In this document: piece by piece, positions 1-7,510 of the stretch
Layout: each line of letters begins with the position of its first letter
Position numbering within the stretch: the stretch's first letter is position 1
Assembly: GCA_937881145.1 (NCBI GenBank)
Contig: CALGFL010000507.1
Coordinates: forward strand, 1 to 10,574
Reading direction: 5' to 3'
From: an uncultured Bordetella sp.
Lineage (GTDB): Bacteria > Pseudomonadota > Gammaproteobacteria > Burkholderiales > Burkholderiaceae_B
DNA: 10,574 bases
Position numbers and translations under genes: made by a program
Notes under the pieces: model-generated
Told to the model about the DNA's origin: nothing
The model's input: only the letters and a program-made list of their open reading frames with translations
Databases searched by the model: none

Positions 1-531
1 CGCAATGGCATTGACCGTGAGGCCGCGGGCGGCGCTCTCGAGCGCCAGTGCCCTGGTAAAGCCGCGTCTGCCAGCCTTGGAGGAAGCCTAGTTGGTCTGG
101 CCGAACTGCCCCTTCTGGCCATTGATCGAGCTGATGTTGACGATGCGTCCGTACCGGCGTTCACGCATGCCCTCGATGACGTGGCGGCACATATTGAAAT
201 GCGAATCCAGGTTGGTGCGCAGCACCTCCTGCCATTGCGCCGGGCTCATCTTGTGCAGCGCCGCGTCCCGTGTGATGCCGCCGTTGTTGACCAGGACGCC
301 GATCGGCCCGAGATCGTGCTCGACTCGCTCGACGCCAGAACCGCAGGCCTCGAAATCGCAGATGTCCCAGCGGTAGACGGCAATGCCGGTTTCCGCATGA
401 AAGCGATCGGCTTCGGCGTCATTGCTGTGATAGACGGCAGCCACGCTGTGGCCTGCCTGCTGCAGTGCGATCGAGGTCGCGCGTCCAAGGCCGCGCGTAC
501 CGCCAGTGACCAAGGCTATCGAGTTGTTCAT
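1..531 (-). pseudogene. phaB: PhaB-like acetoacetyl-CoA reductase (SDR), amber stop at the catalytic Tyr; runs off the left edge
   Basis: This is a short-chain dehydrogenase of the type that reduces acetoacetyl-CoA to 3-hydroxybutyryl-CoA for polyhydroxybutyrate synthesis. The N-terminus has the TGGTRGLG dinucleotide-binding loop near residues 9-16, then NNGG near residue 83 and the catalytic-serine strand IVNISSING. The closing GQKGQFGQTN is typical of PhaB, where the next residue is the Tyr of YxxxK. Here the next codon is TAG (88-90). The same frame continues openly to base 1 and reads *ASSKAGRRGFTRALALESAA..., so Lys is kept at the right spacing and the usual C-terminal sequence follows. 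A single base change (TAC or TAT to TAG) explains this; a sequence error would look the same. The ATG at 529-531 follows a GGGAG-type ribosome site. The PhaB assignment over other FabG-like SDRs rests on the GQFGQTN context and is good but not certain. Confidence 0.85.
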
Positions 532-641
532 GAGAACTCCCGGAGCTCGCTTCGTCTGGCGGGAGACGGACGACAGCGAGCATGGCTTTCGGGTCCCGCC
601 ACGTCGGGGGGATCAGGAGCGCGATATAACGCTACGTCACC

Positions 642-683
642 ATCATGAACAGAGCATGACTGCGCCGCATTGACGCAGATCAA
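642..683 (-). promoter_or_regulatory. FNR/Anr-type box with class II promoter spacing
   Basis: Bases 670-683 read TTGACGCAGATCAA, one mismatch from the FNR/Anr consensus TTGAT-N4-ATCAA. On the minus strand a -10-like CATGAT (642-647, four of six matches to TATAAT) places the box centre at about -41.5, the usual class II activation distance. The start would be near 635, giving a leader of about 100 bases before the reductase ATG at 531. The only gene it can serve is the PhaB-like one, since nothing convincing runs rightward from here. Oxygen-limited control of PHB genes is known in several proteobacteria; the link here is inference from position. Confidence 0.6.
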
Positions 684-720
684 ACCCGATGCATGGGCCG
701 GGAGACCTTCGCGCCGCCGC

Positions 721-897
721 CTAGTTGCGCCCTTCGTGGTGCTCGCCGCCGCCATGCGGACCATCGCCGTGATGGCCATCGCCATAGTGGTCGTTGCCAT
801 AGCGGCCGTCGCCTCCCCTGTCCGGGAAGAAACACGCGCTCAGGCCGGCAGTCAGCGTCAGCACAATCAGCATCCATATCAGGGGTCGGTTTTTCAT
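721..897 (-). CDS. small His/Gly/Asp-rich lipoprotein, 58 aa
   Basis: A short basic N-terminus (MKNRP) is followed by a hydrophobic core and a lipobox, L-S-A-C at residues 19-22, so lipidation at Cys22 is predicted. Residue +2 is Phe, not Asp, which favours outer-membrane sorting. The mature part is only about 37 residues and is dominated by Gly, Asp and His, with a loose repeat of the form HYGDGHHGDG and six histidines. Such tails can bind divalent metals, but no function is shown. I chose the ATG at 895-897 because GAGAGAGG lies a few bases upstream and because a longer frame back to 1008 would bury the signal peptide inside the protein. It lies 91 bases past the end of the polytopic membrane protein gene, so it may or may not be the last gene of that transcript. 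I do not recognise a named family. Confidence 0.72.
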   Translation of the reverse strand: MKNRPLIWMLIVLTLTAGLSACFFPDRGGDGRYGNDHYGDGHHGDGPHGGGEHHEGRN

Positions 898-988
898 GTC
901 ATGCCTCTCTCGGGCGGTGGGTATGGCGACAGATTGCCTGCATACGGGTGGGAGGTCGGTACGATGCCGTACGTGCCGATCACCCGCC

Positions 989-1852
989 TCACCGCGTCTG
1001 ATCGGCACGATCCCAGCTCATGGCCCACGCATACATGGCCAGCAACATGACGAACTGCAGCAGCGTTGTCCCGATTAAATAGAAAAGCGGATTCCACAGA
1101 AGCGAGAACTGCAACATCAGCATTGCCGCAAACGTGAATTGCACCGGGGTCAGAATCGCCAGATAACACAACGCCATCAACGGCAAGGCAAATTTGCGCG
1201 CCAGATTGAAGTTGAATATGTTGTAGGTCAGTCCATAGAGCCAGGGCGTGATCAACATCAGGACGAAAGAGGACTGCATCATCGACGCCACGGATGCGCC
1301 GGCGCTATGCGTGAAATTCTCTCCCCAGAAGTAAAAGTAGACCTGGGAAATGGCCTGGAGCGCGCCGACGAATCGCAGTATGTAGGCAAGCGGCAGCATC
1401 TTCGGCGGCATGAAGCTGGGACCCACCAATAAAACCAGGGCCAGCGCCAGTCCGCACCACCATTGAACGATAGTGGGCAACGCGGCGTTCACCAGTGGAT
1501 AGGGAATATGAAACACGCCCCCCATCGTCACGTCGTGGCGTGCCAATGAAACGCCCGGCCCCAGCAAGCCTATCCAGTAGTTGATGATTGCCGTCCAGAG
1601 GGCGTCGATCAGTGGCCATGCGAAATAGACAGCCGTGCTCAACAAGGCGGGGATCACGATCATCGACAGCAGGCGCAAAGTCGTGAAGTCGATGTGCAGC
1701 AGGGCGCGATGGGTACGGATCAGCACGCCGCGAATATTCAGCAGGCGGGGATCCGTATGCGCCGTGGCACGCAAAATCGAGGAGCGCTGCGCCGCGGCGG
1801 CAGCGACCGCGGCGCTGAGATTTTTCGGGGAGACTTCTTGGTTATTCGGCAT
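989..1852 (-). CDS. polytopic inner-membrane protein of the exopolysaccharide locus, unknown family
   Basis: The predicted product has 287 residues. An Ala-rich, probably cytoplasmic N-terminal 55 residues precedes about six or seven hydrophobic segments that extend to the end. The protein keeps many aromatic residues in and near the membrane (INYWIG, VQWWCG, QVYFYFWGENF, WAMSW). I recognise no catalytic motif or family. I chose the ATG at 1850-1852 because GGTGGAG lies six bases upstream; the in-frame ATG at 1865-1867, five codons earlier, has no good ribosome site. The gene starts 54 bases after the YaiO-like barrel gene and closes the run of locus genes. By position it may help assemble or modify the polymer, for example as an accessory subunit or acyl-donor handler, but that is a guess. 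No strong intrinsic terminator follows; only an imperfect stem near 952-983 without a T tract is visible. Confidence 0.8.
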   Translation of the reverse strand: MPNNQEVSPKNLSAAVAAAAAQRSSILRATAHTDPRLLNIRGVLIRTHRALLHIDFTTLRLLSMIVIPALLSTAVYFAWPLIDALWTAIINYWIGLLGPGVSLARHDVTMGGVFHIPYPLVNAALPTIVQWWCGLALALVLLVGPSFMPPKMLPLAYILRFVGALQAISQVYFYFWGENFTHSAGASVASMMQSSFVLMLITPWLYGLTYNIFNFNLARKFALPLMALCYLAILTPVQFTFAAMLMLQFSLLWNPLFYLIGTTLLQFVMLLAMYAWAMSWDRADQTR

Positions 1853-1906
1853 GAACAACTCCACCATGGCGATCGAACATCAATGGAAAGATCCCGACAT
1901 CGCGCG

Positions 1907-2770
1907 TCATCGAAAACTCCAGCGCCAGCCGATATTGATCGATCTGCTGGAATAGCTGGGATTCTTGTAATAACCCAGGCCGACGATCAACATGCTGTCG
2001 CGCGTTATTCGCTGATGCCATTGCACGGAGACGCTGTTGCTCATGTAGTCGACTTTTTGCGTGCCGGTCGTCAACACCTGATAGGTTTCCTTGGCATGTT
2101 CCACGCGGACAACGAGCGCGTGCCGATCGTCGCTGCCGAATGTGGCGGCCAGAAACTCGCTGGGGCCAAACGCGGCGCCGGGATTCGCGACGTTGCCGCG
2201 CACGCCACCCTCAAGCACGAAGCCGTCGCCGTAGTAGATTCCTTCCAGCATCAACCCTTTGTCCGACCGGCCTGACTGGTTTCCCTCGGCAAAGTAGGTG
2301 CCCAGGCCAATGACGTATTGCCGCTGCGCGCCGAACTTATGATAGCCAGCGAGGTCTACGCGCGCCTCGGGGAACAAAAGGCTGCCGCCCCCGCCCACGC
2401 CCACCACCACGTAGTTGCTGGGAGACAGGTTGTGCGTCAGGCTTATATCGCCGTAGGAACCGGAATAGCCAAAACGCGATTGCCTGATGATCTCTTCCTG
2501 CAGCACGCCGAAATCCGTCACTTGGATGCCGCGTAAAGAATAGGCTCTGGCCACGCCGTAGCCGGCGTTGTAGCTGCCATAGCCGGTCATCAATTCGATC
2601 GCCGATTTTTCGGGCGGCATGACCACCACGGGTAGATTGCCCTGCGGCGGCGCGGAAGGATTTTCCTGCGCCGCCGCCGAAGCCGCCAGAACCAGGCCGG
2701 CCCCGAGCAGCGCGCCATTCACGCGCGAGAACAATCGGCGCCGCAAGGCGTGTGCCGTGGGTAGATTCAT
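1907..2770 (-). CDS. YaiO-like outer-membrane beta-barrel protein, 287 aa
   Basis: An N-terminal signal peptide (basic region LRRRLFSR, hydrophobic core to about residue 30, likely cleavage near ASAAA/Q) is followed by a low-complexity linker with Pro. A region of alternating hydrophobic and polar strands rich in Gly, Tyr and aromatic residues then runs to a terminal aromatic strand, NIGWRWSFR. The last 70 residues match the layout I remember for E. coli YaiO, with strands separated by short polar turns and an ending of the W-x-F type. Barrel and strand count are inferred, not modelled. In this setting the barrel is the natural candidate for carrying the polymer across the outer membrane, or for sitting beside the exporter. 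No TPR domain of the PgaA or BcsC kind is present, so the partner that guides the chain through the periplasm is not obvious. The ATG follows a weak CGGAAA site, 29 bases after the hydrolase gene. Confidence 0.8.
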   Translation of the reverse strand: MNLPTAHALRRRLFSRVNGALLGAGLVLAASAAAQENPSAPPQGNLPVVVMPPEKSAIELMTGYGSYNAGYGVARAYSLRGIQVTDFGVLQEEIIRQSRFGYSGSYGDISLTHNLSPSNYVVVGVGGGGSLLFPEARVDLAGYHKFGAQRQYVIGLGTYFAEGNQSGRSDKGLMLEGIYYGDGFVLEGGVRGNVANPGAAFGPSEFLAATFGSDDRHALVVRVEHAKETYQVLTTGTQKVDYMSNSVSVQWHQRITRDSMLIVGLGYYKNPSYSSRSINIGWRWSFR

Positions 2771-2799
2771 AATTTATTTCCGTGACATTGTTGGTGGAT

Positions 2800-3825
2800 C
2801 TACTCGACAGCGTGTGCCCGGGCCGGCCGCCTCAGCCTGTTGCTCAGGCCAAGCCGTACCCCTTCTTCCATGATGTTCCAGCGATCTTGGGCTTTCCATT
2901 GAATGGCGTTGTGCAGCCAGGCGCGCGCGCTCTTCTTGTCTCCTGCCTTATAGGCCGCCCAGGCGATCAAACCCCAGGGGAAATGATCCACGGTACCCGC
3001 CAGCCATTGCTTGCCGTATTTGTCGCGCCAGCTCTGCCAATCGTGTTGCCGCGCCCGGCCCGTGCGCACGTCGTAGATCAAGGGATAGATGGGCGCGACC
3101 GCGTAAGGATAAAAAGCGTAGGGTGTCGGCGGCAGGCTCGCGGCGGTCGGCTCCAACGCCTGGTCGGGGTTGTATCCATAATTGCGCCGCAGCGCGGCCT
3201 GCATGACTTGCGCGGTCGGCAACTTGGCGAGCACCCGGGCATGCCGCCTGGACATTGCCCGGTTGGCGCGCAGATCACGCAAAATGGCCATGACCTCGAC
3301 GTTATCGGCAAAATAGGCGCCGGCTTGTCCAAAGACGGCACGGAAGGTTTGCCTCTGCGGATCCCACAAGGTTTCCAGGTTGTCCAGGGCTCGGTCGCAG
3401 CTCGCATCGAGCTCGCGGCGCGTGGGGAGTATTTCGCTGCCTAGCGCGCACCACAGCACTGCCAGCGAGTCGTCCGCATCGCTCGGCCCGCACGCCAGCC
3501 AGCGGGTTCCTCCACTGCGGCAAATGCGTGGAAAAGGCCCGTTCGCCTGCTGAAACTGCACGATCCAGCTGCTGAATCTTCTTGCCTGGCTGCGCACGTC
3601 GACGCCCAGCCTATGAGCCACCAGCAGCGCTTTGATGGCGGAATAAGGCTCGACGTAGTCGCCCTTGGGAAAGACGGTCAGCGCGCCGTCTGCCATGATG
3701 AAATCGGCAAATGGCGCCTGCCCGGCAACGGCCGGTGTAGCGGGCGCGCCGCTGCACAATAGGGCGAACAACAACGCGCGGCCTGCAATTTTAAATTCCA
3801 AGCGGAATCTCCTCGAAAACGACAT
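2800..3825 (-). CDS. secreted alpha-helical protein, possible GH8/BcsZ-like polysaccharide hydrolase
   Basis: The product has 341 residues from the ATG at 3823-3825. A signal peptide ends near PATPAVAG/Q (residue 35-36), so the mature protein is probably periplasmic. The rest is mainly helical with recurring small-residue and aromatic helices, as in (alpha/alpha)6 barrels. Two stretches resemble GH8 endoglucanases such as BcsZ: DYVEPYSAIKALLVAHRLG (about 56-74) recalls the SEGQxYG helix with its acidic residue (Glu59 here), and SDADDSLAVLWCAL (115-128) recalls the GH8 SDADLxIAYAL helix. The similarity is remote and read by eye. Hydrolases of this type commonly sit in cellulose and other exopolysaccharide operons, where they trim chains. 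The gene overlaps the end of the upstream beta-helix gene by 35 bases, or by 11 if the TTG at 3799-3801 is the true start, which has a much better ribosome site. Confidence 0.75.
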   Translation of the reverse strand: MSFSRRFRLEFKIAGRALLFALLCSGAPATPAVAGQAPFADFIMADGALTVFPKGDYVEPYSAIKALLVAHRLGVDVRSQARRFSSWIVQFQQANGPFPRICRSGGTRWLACGPSDADDSLAVLWCALGSEILPTRRELDASCDRALDNLETLWDPQRQTFRAVFGQAGAYFADNVEVMAILRDLRANRAMSRRHARVLAKLPTAQVMQAALRRNYGYNPDQALEPTAASLPPTPYAFYPYAVAPIYPLIYDVRTGRARQHDWQSWRDKYGKQWLAGTVDHFPWGLIAWAAYKAGDKKSARAWLHNAIQWKAQDRWNIMEEGVRLGLSNRLRRPARAHAVE

Positions 3826-4873
3826 AAGCGCTGTCCCGCGTGGTCACGACCCCATGAATGACGACACCCTGGGCCACGACAAGCTTTCGGCAAATGATCG
3901 TGGTGGGCACGGCGGTACAGCCGACGATGGAATTGGGGCCGATGATGATGTCGTCTTCGCTGATAAGGGGCCCGAGGATGGCGCAGCCGGCACCGATGAC
4001 GATGCCTTTTGCGGAAATCACACTGCCCGATACGCTGACGTTCTCTTGCAAGCGCAGAAAGTCATGCGCTTTTATGCTGCCGCGTACGACGCTTCCCGTA
4101 AAAACCTGGGCGGAACCCCTGACGACGAAGTCGCCGTCGCAAGGCATCTGGTCTGAAATTGTCGAGTCGCCGTCCAGCAAATAGCGCCTGCTGCTCGGAG
4201 CGGGCAACGGCTCGATCGAGGGAGCAACGACATGGGCATCGTCTCTTTCCCCGAAATAGAGGGTCGGCGCGCCGGCGCGGACAAATTGGGTATTGTCGGA
4301 GAACCGTATGCTGCTCAGGGCGGTTATCCGCCCGTGGACAATCAGGTCGCGGCCGGCCGCGATGGTCCGGGCATCGGCCCATCGATGAATGAGCACATTC
4401 TGCGCCAACTGCATGTGGCCTGCCGCGCAGCAGGTGCGCAATTGCGCGCCCGAGCCGACCTGGATGTCCTGCAATGCATAGATATCGGCCTGCGTCTCGC
4501 AATCGGCCGCGATCCGCGCCTCGTCGGCAAAGATCGCGATATGCCCAAGCTTGCCTATTTCCTGCAGTTCAGCACTTGTTTCCAATACATCAAGGCCGTC
4601 GCCATCGTGCAATATGGTGACCTGCGTTCCGTTGTGGAACAGCGTCTTGCCGATGCGATGAAGTTCATCGCGCGTAGGCGCCGGCCCAAGAAGATGGCCT
4701 ACCAGCTTGCGGAAGGAATCGGCAAAATGGCGCAGCTCATGCGTCGCATTCTGATCGATGGGAAGCGGCGCATCGTCCGTTGGCACAAGCCATTCGCGCA
4801 GGGTGGGCAAGAATGGCAGCACGATGAGCACCATAGCCGTTATGGACAGGCTCAGTTGCGAGACATGATTCAT
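3791..4873 (-). CDS. membrane-anchored beta-helix protein, bactofilin / polymer-forming type
   Basis: This 360-residue protein has one hydrophobic segment at about residues 8-25, a charged helical region (45-85), and then two long beta-rich stretches, about 110-205 and 235-345. These carry short repeating turns of the form hydrophobic-x-hydrophobic-x-x-G/N/D (for example GDFVVRGSAQVFTGSVVRG and VIGAGCAILGPLISEDDIII). This pattern is typical of solenoid beta-helices, and the second stretch in particular looks like the bactofilin (polymer-forming) fold. Bactofilins usually lack a membrane segment, are about 100-180 residues long and form cytoplasmic filaments, so a single-span version twice that length is unusual. 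The sidedness of the helix domain is not settled. The start ATG overlaps the synthase stop as ATGA (4870-4873), showing translational coupling. A role as scaffold or positioning factor for the synthase is inferred from this coupling. A hexapeptide acyltransferase is the alternative, but I see no catalytic His context for it. Confidence 0.78.
   Translation of the reverse strand: MNHVSQLSLSITAMVLIVLPFLPTLREWLVPTDDAPLPIDQNATHELRHFADSFRKLVGHLLGPAPTRDELHRIGKTLFHNGTQVTILHDGDGLDVLETSAELQEIGKLGHIAIFADEARIAADCETQADIYALQDIQVGSGAQLRTCCAAGHMQLAQNVLIHRWADARTIAAGRDLIVHGRITALSSIRFSDNTQFVRAGAPTLYFGERDDAHVVAPSIEPLPAPSSRRYLLDGDSTISDQMPCDGDFVVRGSAQVFTGSVVRGSIKAHDFLRLQENVSVSGSVISAKGIVIGAGCAILGPLISEDDIIIGPNSIVGCTAVPTTIICRKLVVAQGVVIHGVVTTRDSAYVVFEEIPLGI
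3809..3814 (-). promoter_or_regulatory. strong ribosome binding site favouring a TTG start at 3799-3801
   Basis: The minus strand reads GAGGAG here, seven bases before a TTG that is codon 9 of the hydrolase frame. A TTG start would give MEFKIAGRALLFALLC, still a sound signal peptide. The upstream ATG at 3823-3825 has only a poor GGGA-like site. The choice between the two is open. Confidence 0.45.
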
Positions 4874-6330
4874 GGTTTGCGGGCCTGCGGTGCGGATGCC
4901 GCATCCGTATCGGAGGGCGGCTTCAAAGCAACGGTATCGACGTCGAAGGCACTGGTCTCGATGGTCACGCGGCGAAAGCGCTCCGTCTTGTGCCAGGTCA
5001 GTTCCTTGCTCCGCAGATAATCGAACAGCTGGATCAGTGCGGCCTTGGAGATGGTCACCATGCTGATGAGGAACCCCAGCATCGAAAGCGGCAGCAGGCG
5101 GATGCGGTTGCGATTGCCGTCCAGGTAAGTGGCCGCTGCAATTTCGAAAAACGCCGCGTTGGTCCCCAGTGCGCTATACGAAAGCAGCGCAAAGAACGCC
5201 AGCCACCCGAGTACCCAATACTGGGGAGAAATGAAGAACAAGGCGGTCGCCAGCATCCATCCCAGGATCAGGATCGGCGACATCATAAATACGCCCAGCA
5301 AAAGAGCGCCGTCCAGCCGCTCCCAGAACCGAAGCTCGGTGTTCAACACCAGCTTGACGATATTCTTCATCAAGACCTGATTGTGTCCGCGCGACCAGCG
5401 GCTGATCTGACCGATGCGCATCCGCCATGTCTCGGGCACTTCCTCATAGCACTCGGAGCGATTTTGATAAACAGTCTTCCAGCCATTTTGCAGAAGGCGG
5501 AAGGTGATGTCCGTGTCTTCGGCGAGCATGTCGATATCCCAGCCGCCGATTTCGTTGAGCGCCCGCTGGCGCACCGCCCCGACCGTCCCGCCGTACTGCG
5601 GCACCAGCCCCAGGTTCATGCGGGCGGCCTGGTCGACCTGGTATCCGCCCGCCCGTTCCAAGTCGAGCAAGCGCGTCAGCAAATTCTGGCCGACGTTCAA
5701 CGGCACGACGCGTCCCATGACGGCCCCCACTTCCGGGTCGAATAGCGGTGCGACAAGTTGCTTGATCAGGCCGCGCGCCGGCAGATAGTCGGCGTCGAAA
5801 ATGACGATGACTTCCACATCGATCATGGCCGTGGCGTCTTTCAGTGCGGCGGCCTTGCCGGGACGCCCCTCGGTGCGGTGAAACGGATGCAGCCGGCCCG
5901 GATTGGCGGCGGCGATCCGGTCGATGATCATCCGTGTTTTGTCGCTGGAGCGATCGTTGACGGGCATGATGATCAGCTTTTCGTGCGGATAATCGACCGC
6001 AAGCAAGGCCGTCAGCGAGTCGGCAATGACCTGCTCTTCGTTATGGGCGGCGATGAAAATAACGACGTCGGGCCAGTTCCCCATCTCGACATCGCGGTAA
6101 GGTTGGCGCTGGCGCCCGAACAGGCGCGCGACGGTGAATACATAATGGCGCGTTGCAAAAATGATCAGCAAGAATACGATCGCCGCGAGCAGCCATGTCA
6201 TGATGCGAGCCGATAGCGGGTGTCCGGGCTGCGGCGTCGCTTCGATGGCCAGCGCCTGCGCCAAGGCCAGTGCCGGGAAAGCAGACAAGAGCAGAGTGAG
6301 GACCATCGCCTTGCGGGAGGGAGGCTTCAT
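4870..6330 (-). CDS. processive GT2 exopolysaccharide synthase, inner membrane
   Basis: The 486-residue protein has a hydrophobic leader (about 9-28), a membrane span (41-60), a cytosolic GT2 domain (about 88-315) and three to four spans between 340 and 436. The catalytic set is complete: Asp126 in VNDRSSD, DAD at 179-181, ED at 271-272 in LAEDTDIT, and QxxRW at 308-312 (QISRW). QxxRW marks processive synthases such as those for cellulose, hyaluronan, PNAG and the NfrB glycan. The last 50 residues are polar and too short for a PilZ or MshEN c-di-GMP domain, so direct nucleotide control is not obvious. The gene starts one base after wecB ends, which makes UDP-ManNAc the most likely substrate; that is inference from context, and UDP-GlcNAc is possible. 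The leader ends in ALAQALA, which looks cleavable; such a leader is odd for a synthase, and a further span is the alternative. Confidence 0.9.
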   Translation of the reverse strand: MKPPSRKAMVLTLLLSAFPALALAQALAIEATPQPGHPLSARIMTWLLAAIVFLLIIFATRHYVFTVARLFGRQRQPYRDVEMGNWPDVVIFIAAHNEEQVIADSLTALLAVDYPHEKLIIMPVNDRSSDKTRMIIDRIAAANPGRLHPFHRTEGRPGKAAALKDATAMIDVEVIVIFDADYLPARGLIKQLVAPLFDPEVGAVMGRVVPLNVGQNLLTRLLDLERAGGYQVDQAARMNLGLVPQYGGTVGAVRQRALNEIGGWDIDMLAEDTDITFRLLQNGWKTVYQNRSECYEEVPETWRMRIGQISRWSRGHNQVLMKNIVKLVLNTELRFWERLDGALLLGVFMMSPILILGWMLATALFFISPQYWVLGWLAFFALLSYSALGTNAAFFEIAAATYLDGNRNRIRLLPLSMLGFLISMVTISKAALIQLFDYLRSKELTWHKTERFRRVTIETSAFDVDTVALKPPSDTDAASAPQARKP

Positions 6331-6331
6331 G

Positions 6332-7498
6332 TCATGACGCCTGTTCCAGGACCTCTTGCTCGAGACTGGGCATGAACTCTCTCGTCTCCCGTCCCATGAG
6401 CGTATCGACTATGCGGTCGCAAGCCAAGCCATCTCCATACGGATTGGTCACCTGGGAAATACGCAGATATTCGGCAGGCCGGTCATAAAGCCGGGTCACG
6501 GCCGCGACGATCTGCTCCGGATTCGTCCCGACCAATTGCACCGTGCCGGCGCTGACCGCCTCCGGCCGCTCGGTCACATCGCGCATGACCAGGACCGGCT
6601 TGCCCAGCGAGGGCGCCTCTTCCTGCACGCCGCCGGAGTCGGTAAGAATGACATGGGCACGCTGCATCAGCCGGACAAAGGACAGATAGTCCACGGGAGC
6701 GATCAAATGCACATTCTTGAGTCCCGACAGGATTCTGTTGACCGGTTCCTGCACGTTCGGATTCAAATGGACGGGATATACGATCTCCATGTCCGTGCGC
6801 TGCGCAAGCATCGCGAGCGCATTGCAGATGCCGAGAAACCCATCGCCGAAGTTCTCGCGGCGATGGCCGGTGACGAGCAGCAGCCTGCGGTTCGAATCAA
6901 GCGACGGCAGATGAGAATCGACATGGGCGGCAAGCAGAGGATCGTCGTTGAACCTCTGAATGATCATCTCGAGGGCATCGATGACCGTGTTGCCGGTCAC
7001 GACAATGCGGCCCTGGAGGTTTTCCAGCTTCAGGTGATTTTTGGCGCCTAGAGTGGGCACCAGCAGCAAATCCGATATCACATCGAGCACTCGCCGGTTC
7101 ATCTCTTCCGGCCATGGCTGCGAGAGGTCTCCGGTACGCAGGCCCGCTTCGACGTGCGCAACAGGAATGCGGCGATGAAAGGCCGCCAGGCCGGCGATGG
7201 CCGCAGTCGTCGTATCGCCGTGCACCAGTACGCGATCGGGACTGACCCGCTCGAGAATGGGATCGAGCGTGGAAAAAATGCGGGAACCGATGCTGTTGAG
7301 CGTCTGGCTGGGTGCCATGATGTCGAGATCGAAATCGGGCGTGATCTGGAATACATCCATGACCTGCTGCAACATGCTCCGATGTTGCCCCGTCACGCAA
7401 ATCAGCGAAATGACCTTGCTCTCAAGCGCGAGCCTCTTGACGAGCGGAGCCATTTTTATGGCTTCAGGACGTGTTCCGAATATCGATAATATTTTCAT
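6332..7498 (-). CDS. wecB: UDP-N-acetylglucosamine 2-epimerase (non-hydrolysing)
   Basis: The enzyme interconverts UDP-GlcNAc and UDP-ManNAc in the cytoplasm. The protein is 388 residues, close to the usual 370-390. It opens with the family signature MKILSIFGTRPEAIKMAPL and holds VTGQHR, LVHGDTTT, VAHVEAGLRTGD, WPEEMNRR, VTGHRRENFG and LTDSGGVQEEAPSLGKPVLV. The residues matching the catalytic set of E. coli WecB are present: Asp95, Glu117, Glu131 and His212, with Arg10 and Lys15. The ATG at 7496-7498 follows an AGG-type site. It is the first gene of a tightly packed run: the synthase begins one base after its stop. In E. coli the same enzyme is also called NfrC because it feeds the NfrB glycan that phage N4 uses. 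No dehydrogenase (WecC) follows, so the product is probably used as ManNAc and not oxidised to ManNAcA. Confidence 0.95.
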   Translation of the reverse strand: MKILSIFGTRPEAIKMAPLVKRLALESKVISLICVTGQHRSMLQQVMDVFQITPDFDLDIMAPSQTLNSIGSRIFSTLDPILERVSPDRVLVHGDTTTAAIAGLAAFHRRIPVAHVEAGLRTGDLSQPWPEEMNRRVLDVISDLLLVPTLGAKNHLKLENLQGRIVVTGNTVIDALEMIIQRFNDDPLLAAHVDSHLPSLDSNRRLLLVTGHRRENFGDGFLGICNALAMLAQRTDMEIVYPVHLNPNVQEPVNRILSGLKNVHLIAPVDYLSFVRLMQRAHVILTDSGGVQEEAPSLGKPVLVMRDVTERPEAVSAGTVQLVGTNPEQIVAAVTRLYDRPAEYLRISQVTNPYGDGLACDRIVDTLMGRETREFMPSLEQEVLEQAS

Positions 7499-7510
7499 TG
7501 CCTAACCTAT

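Noticed and set aside
88..90. TAG read as pyrrolysine in the PhaB-like gene
   Set aside because: No pyl genes are visible, the position is the catalytic Tyr, and a point mutation or read error explains it simply.
952..983. stem-loop after the orphan membrane protein gene as a terminator
   Set aside because: The stem is bulged (GGTCGGTACG against CGTACGTGCCGATC) and no T tract follows on the minus strand.
989..1852. exosortase-like enzyme, because of WWCG in a membrane segment followed by a later Arg
   Set aside because: The spacing and the rest of the exosortase active-site pattern (Cys, Arg, then His or Asn at the right helices) cannot be lined up with confidence.
4232..5020. 262-codon plus-strand frame across the beta-helix and synthase genes
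   Set aside because: It is antisense to two well-supported genes, spans their junction, and has no ribosome site or recognisable fold.
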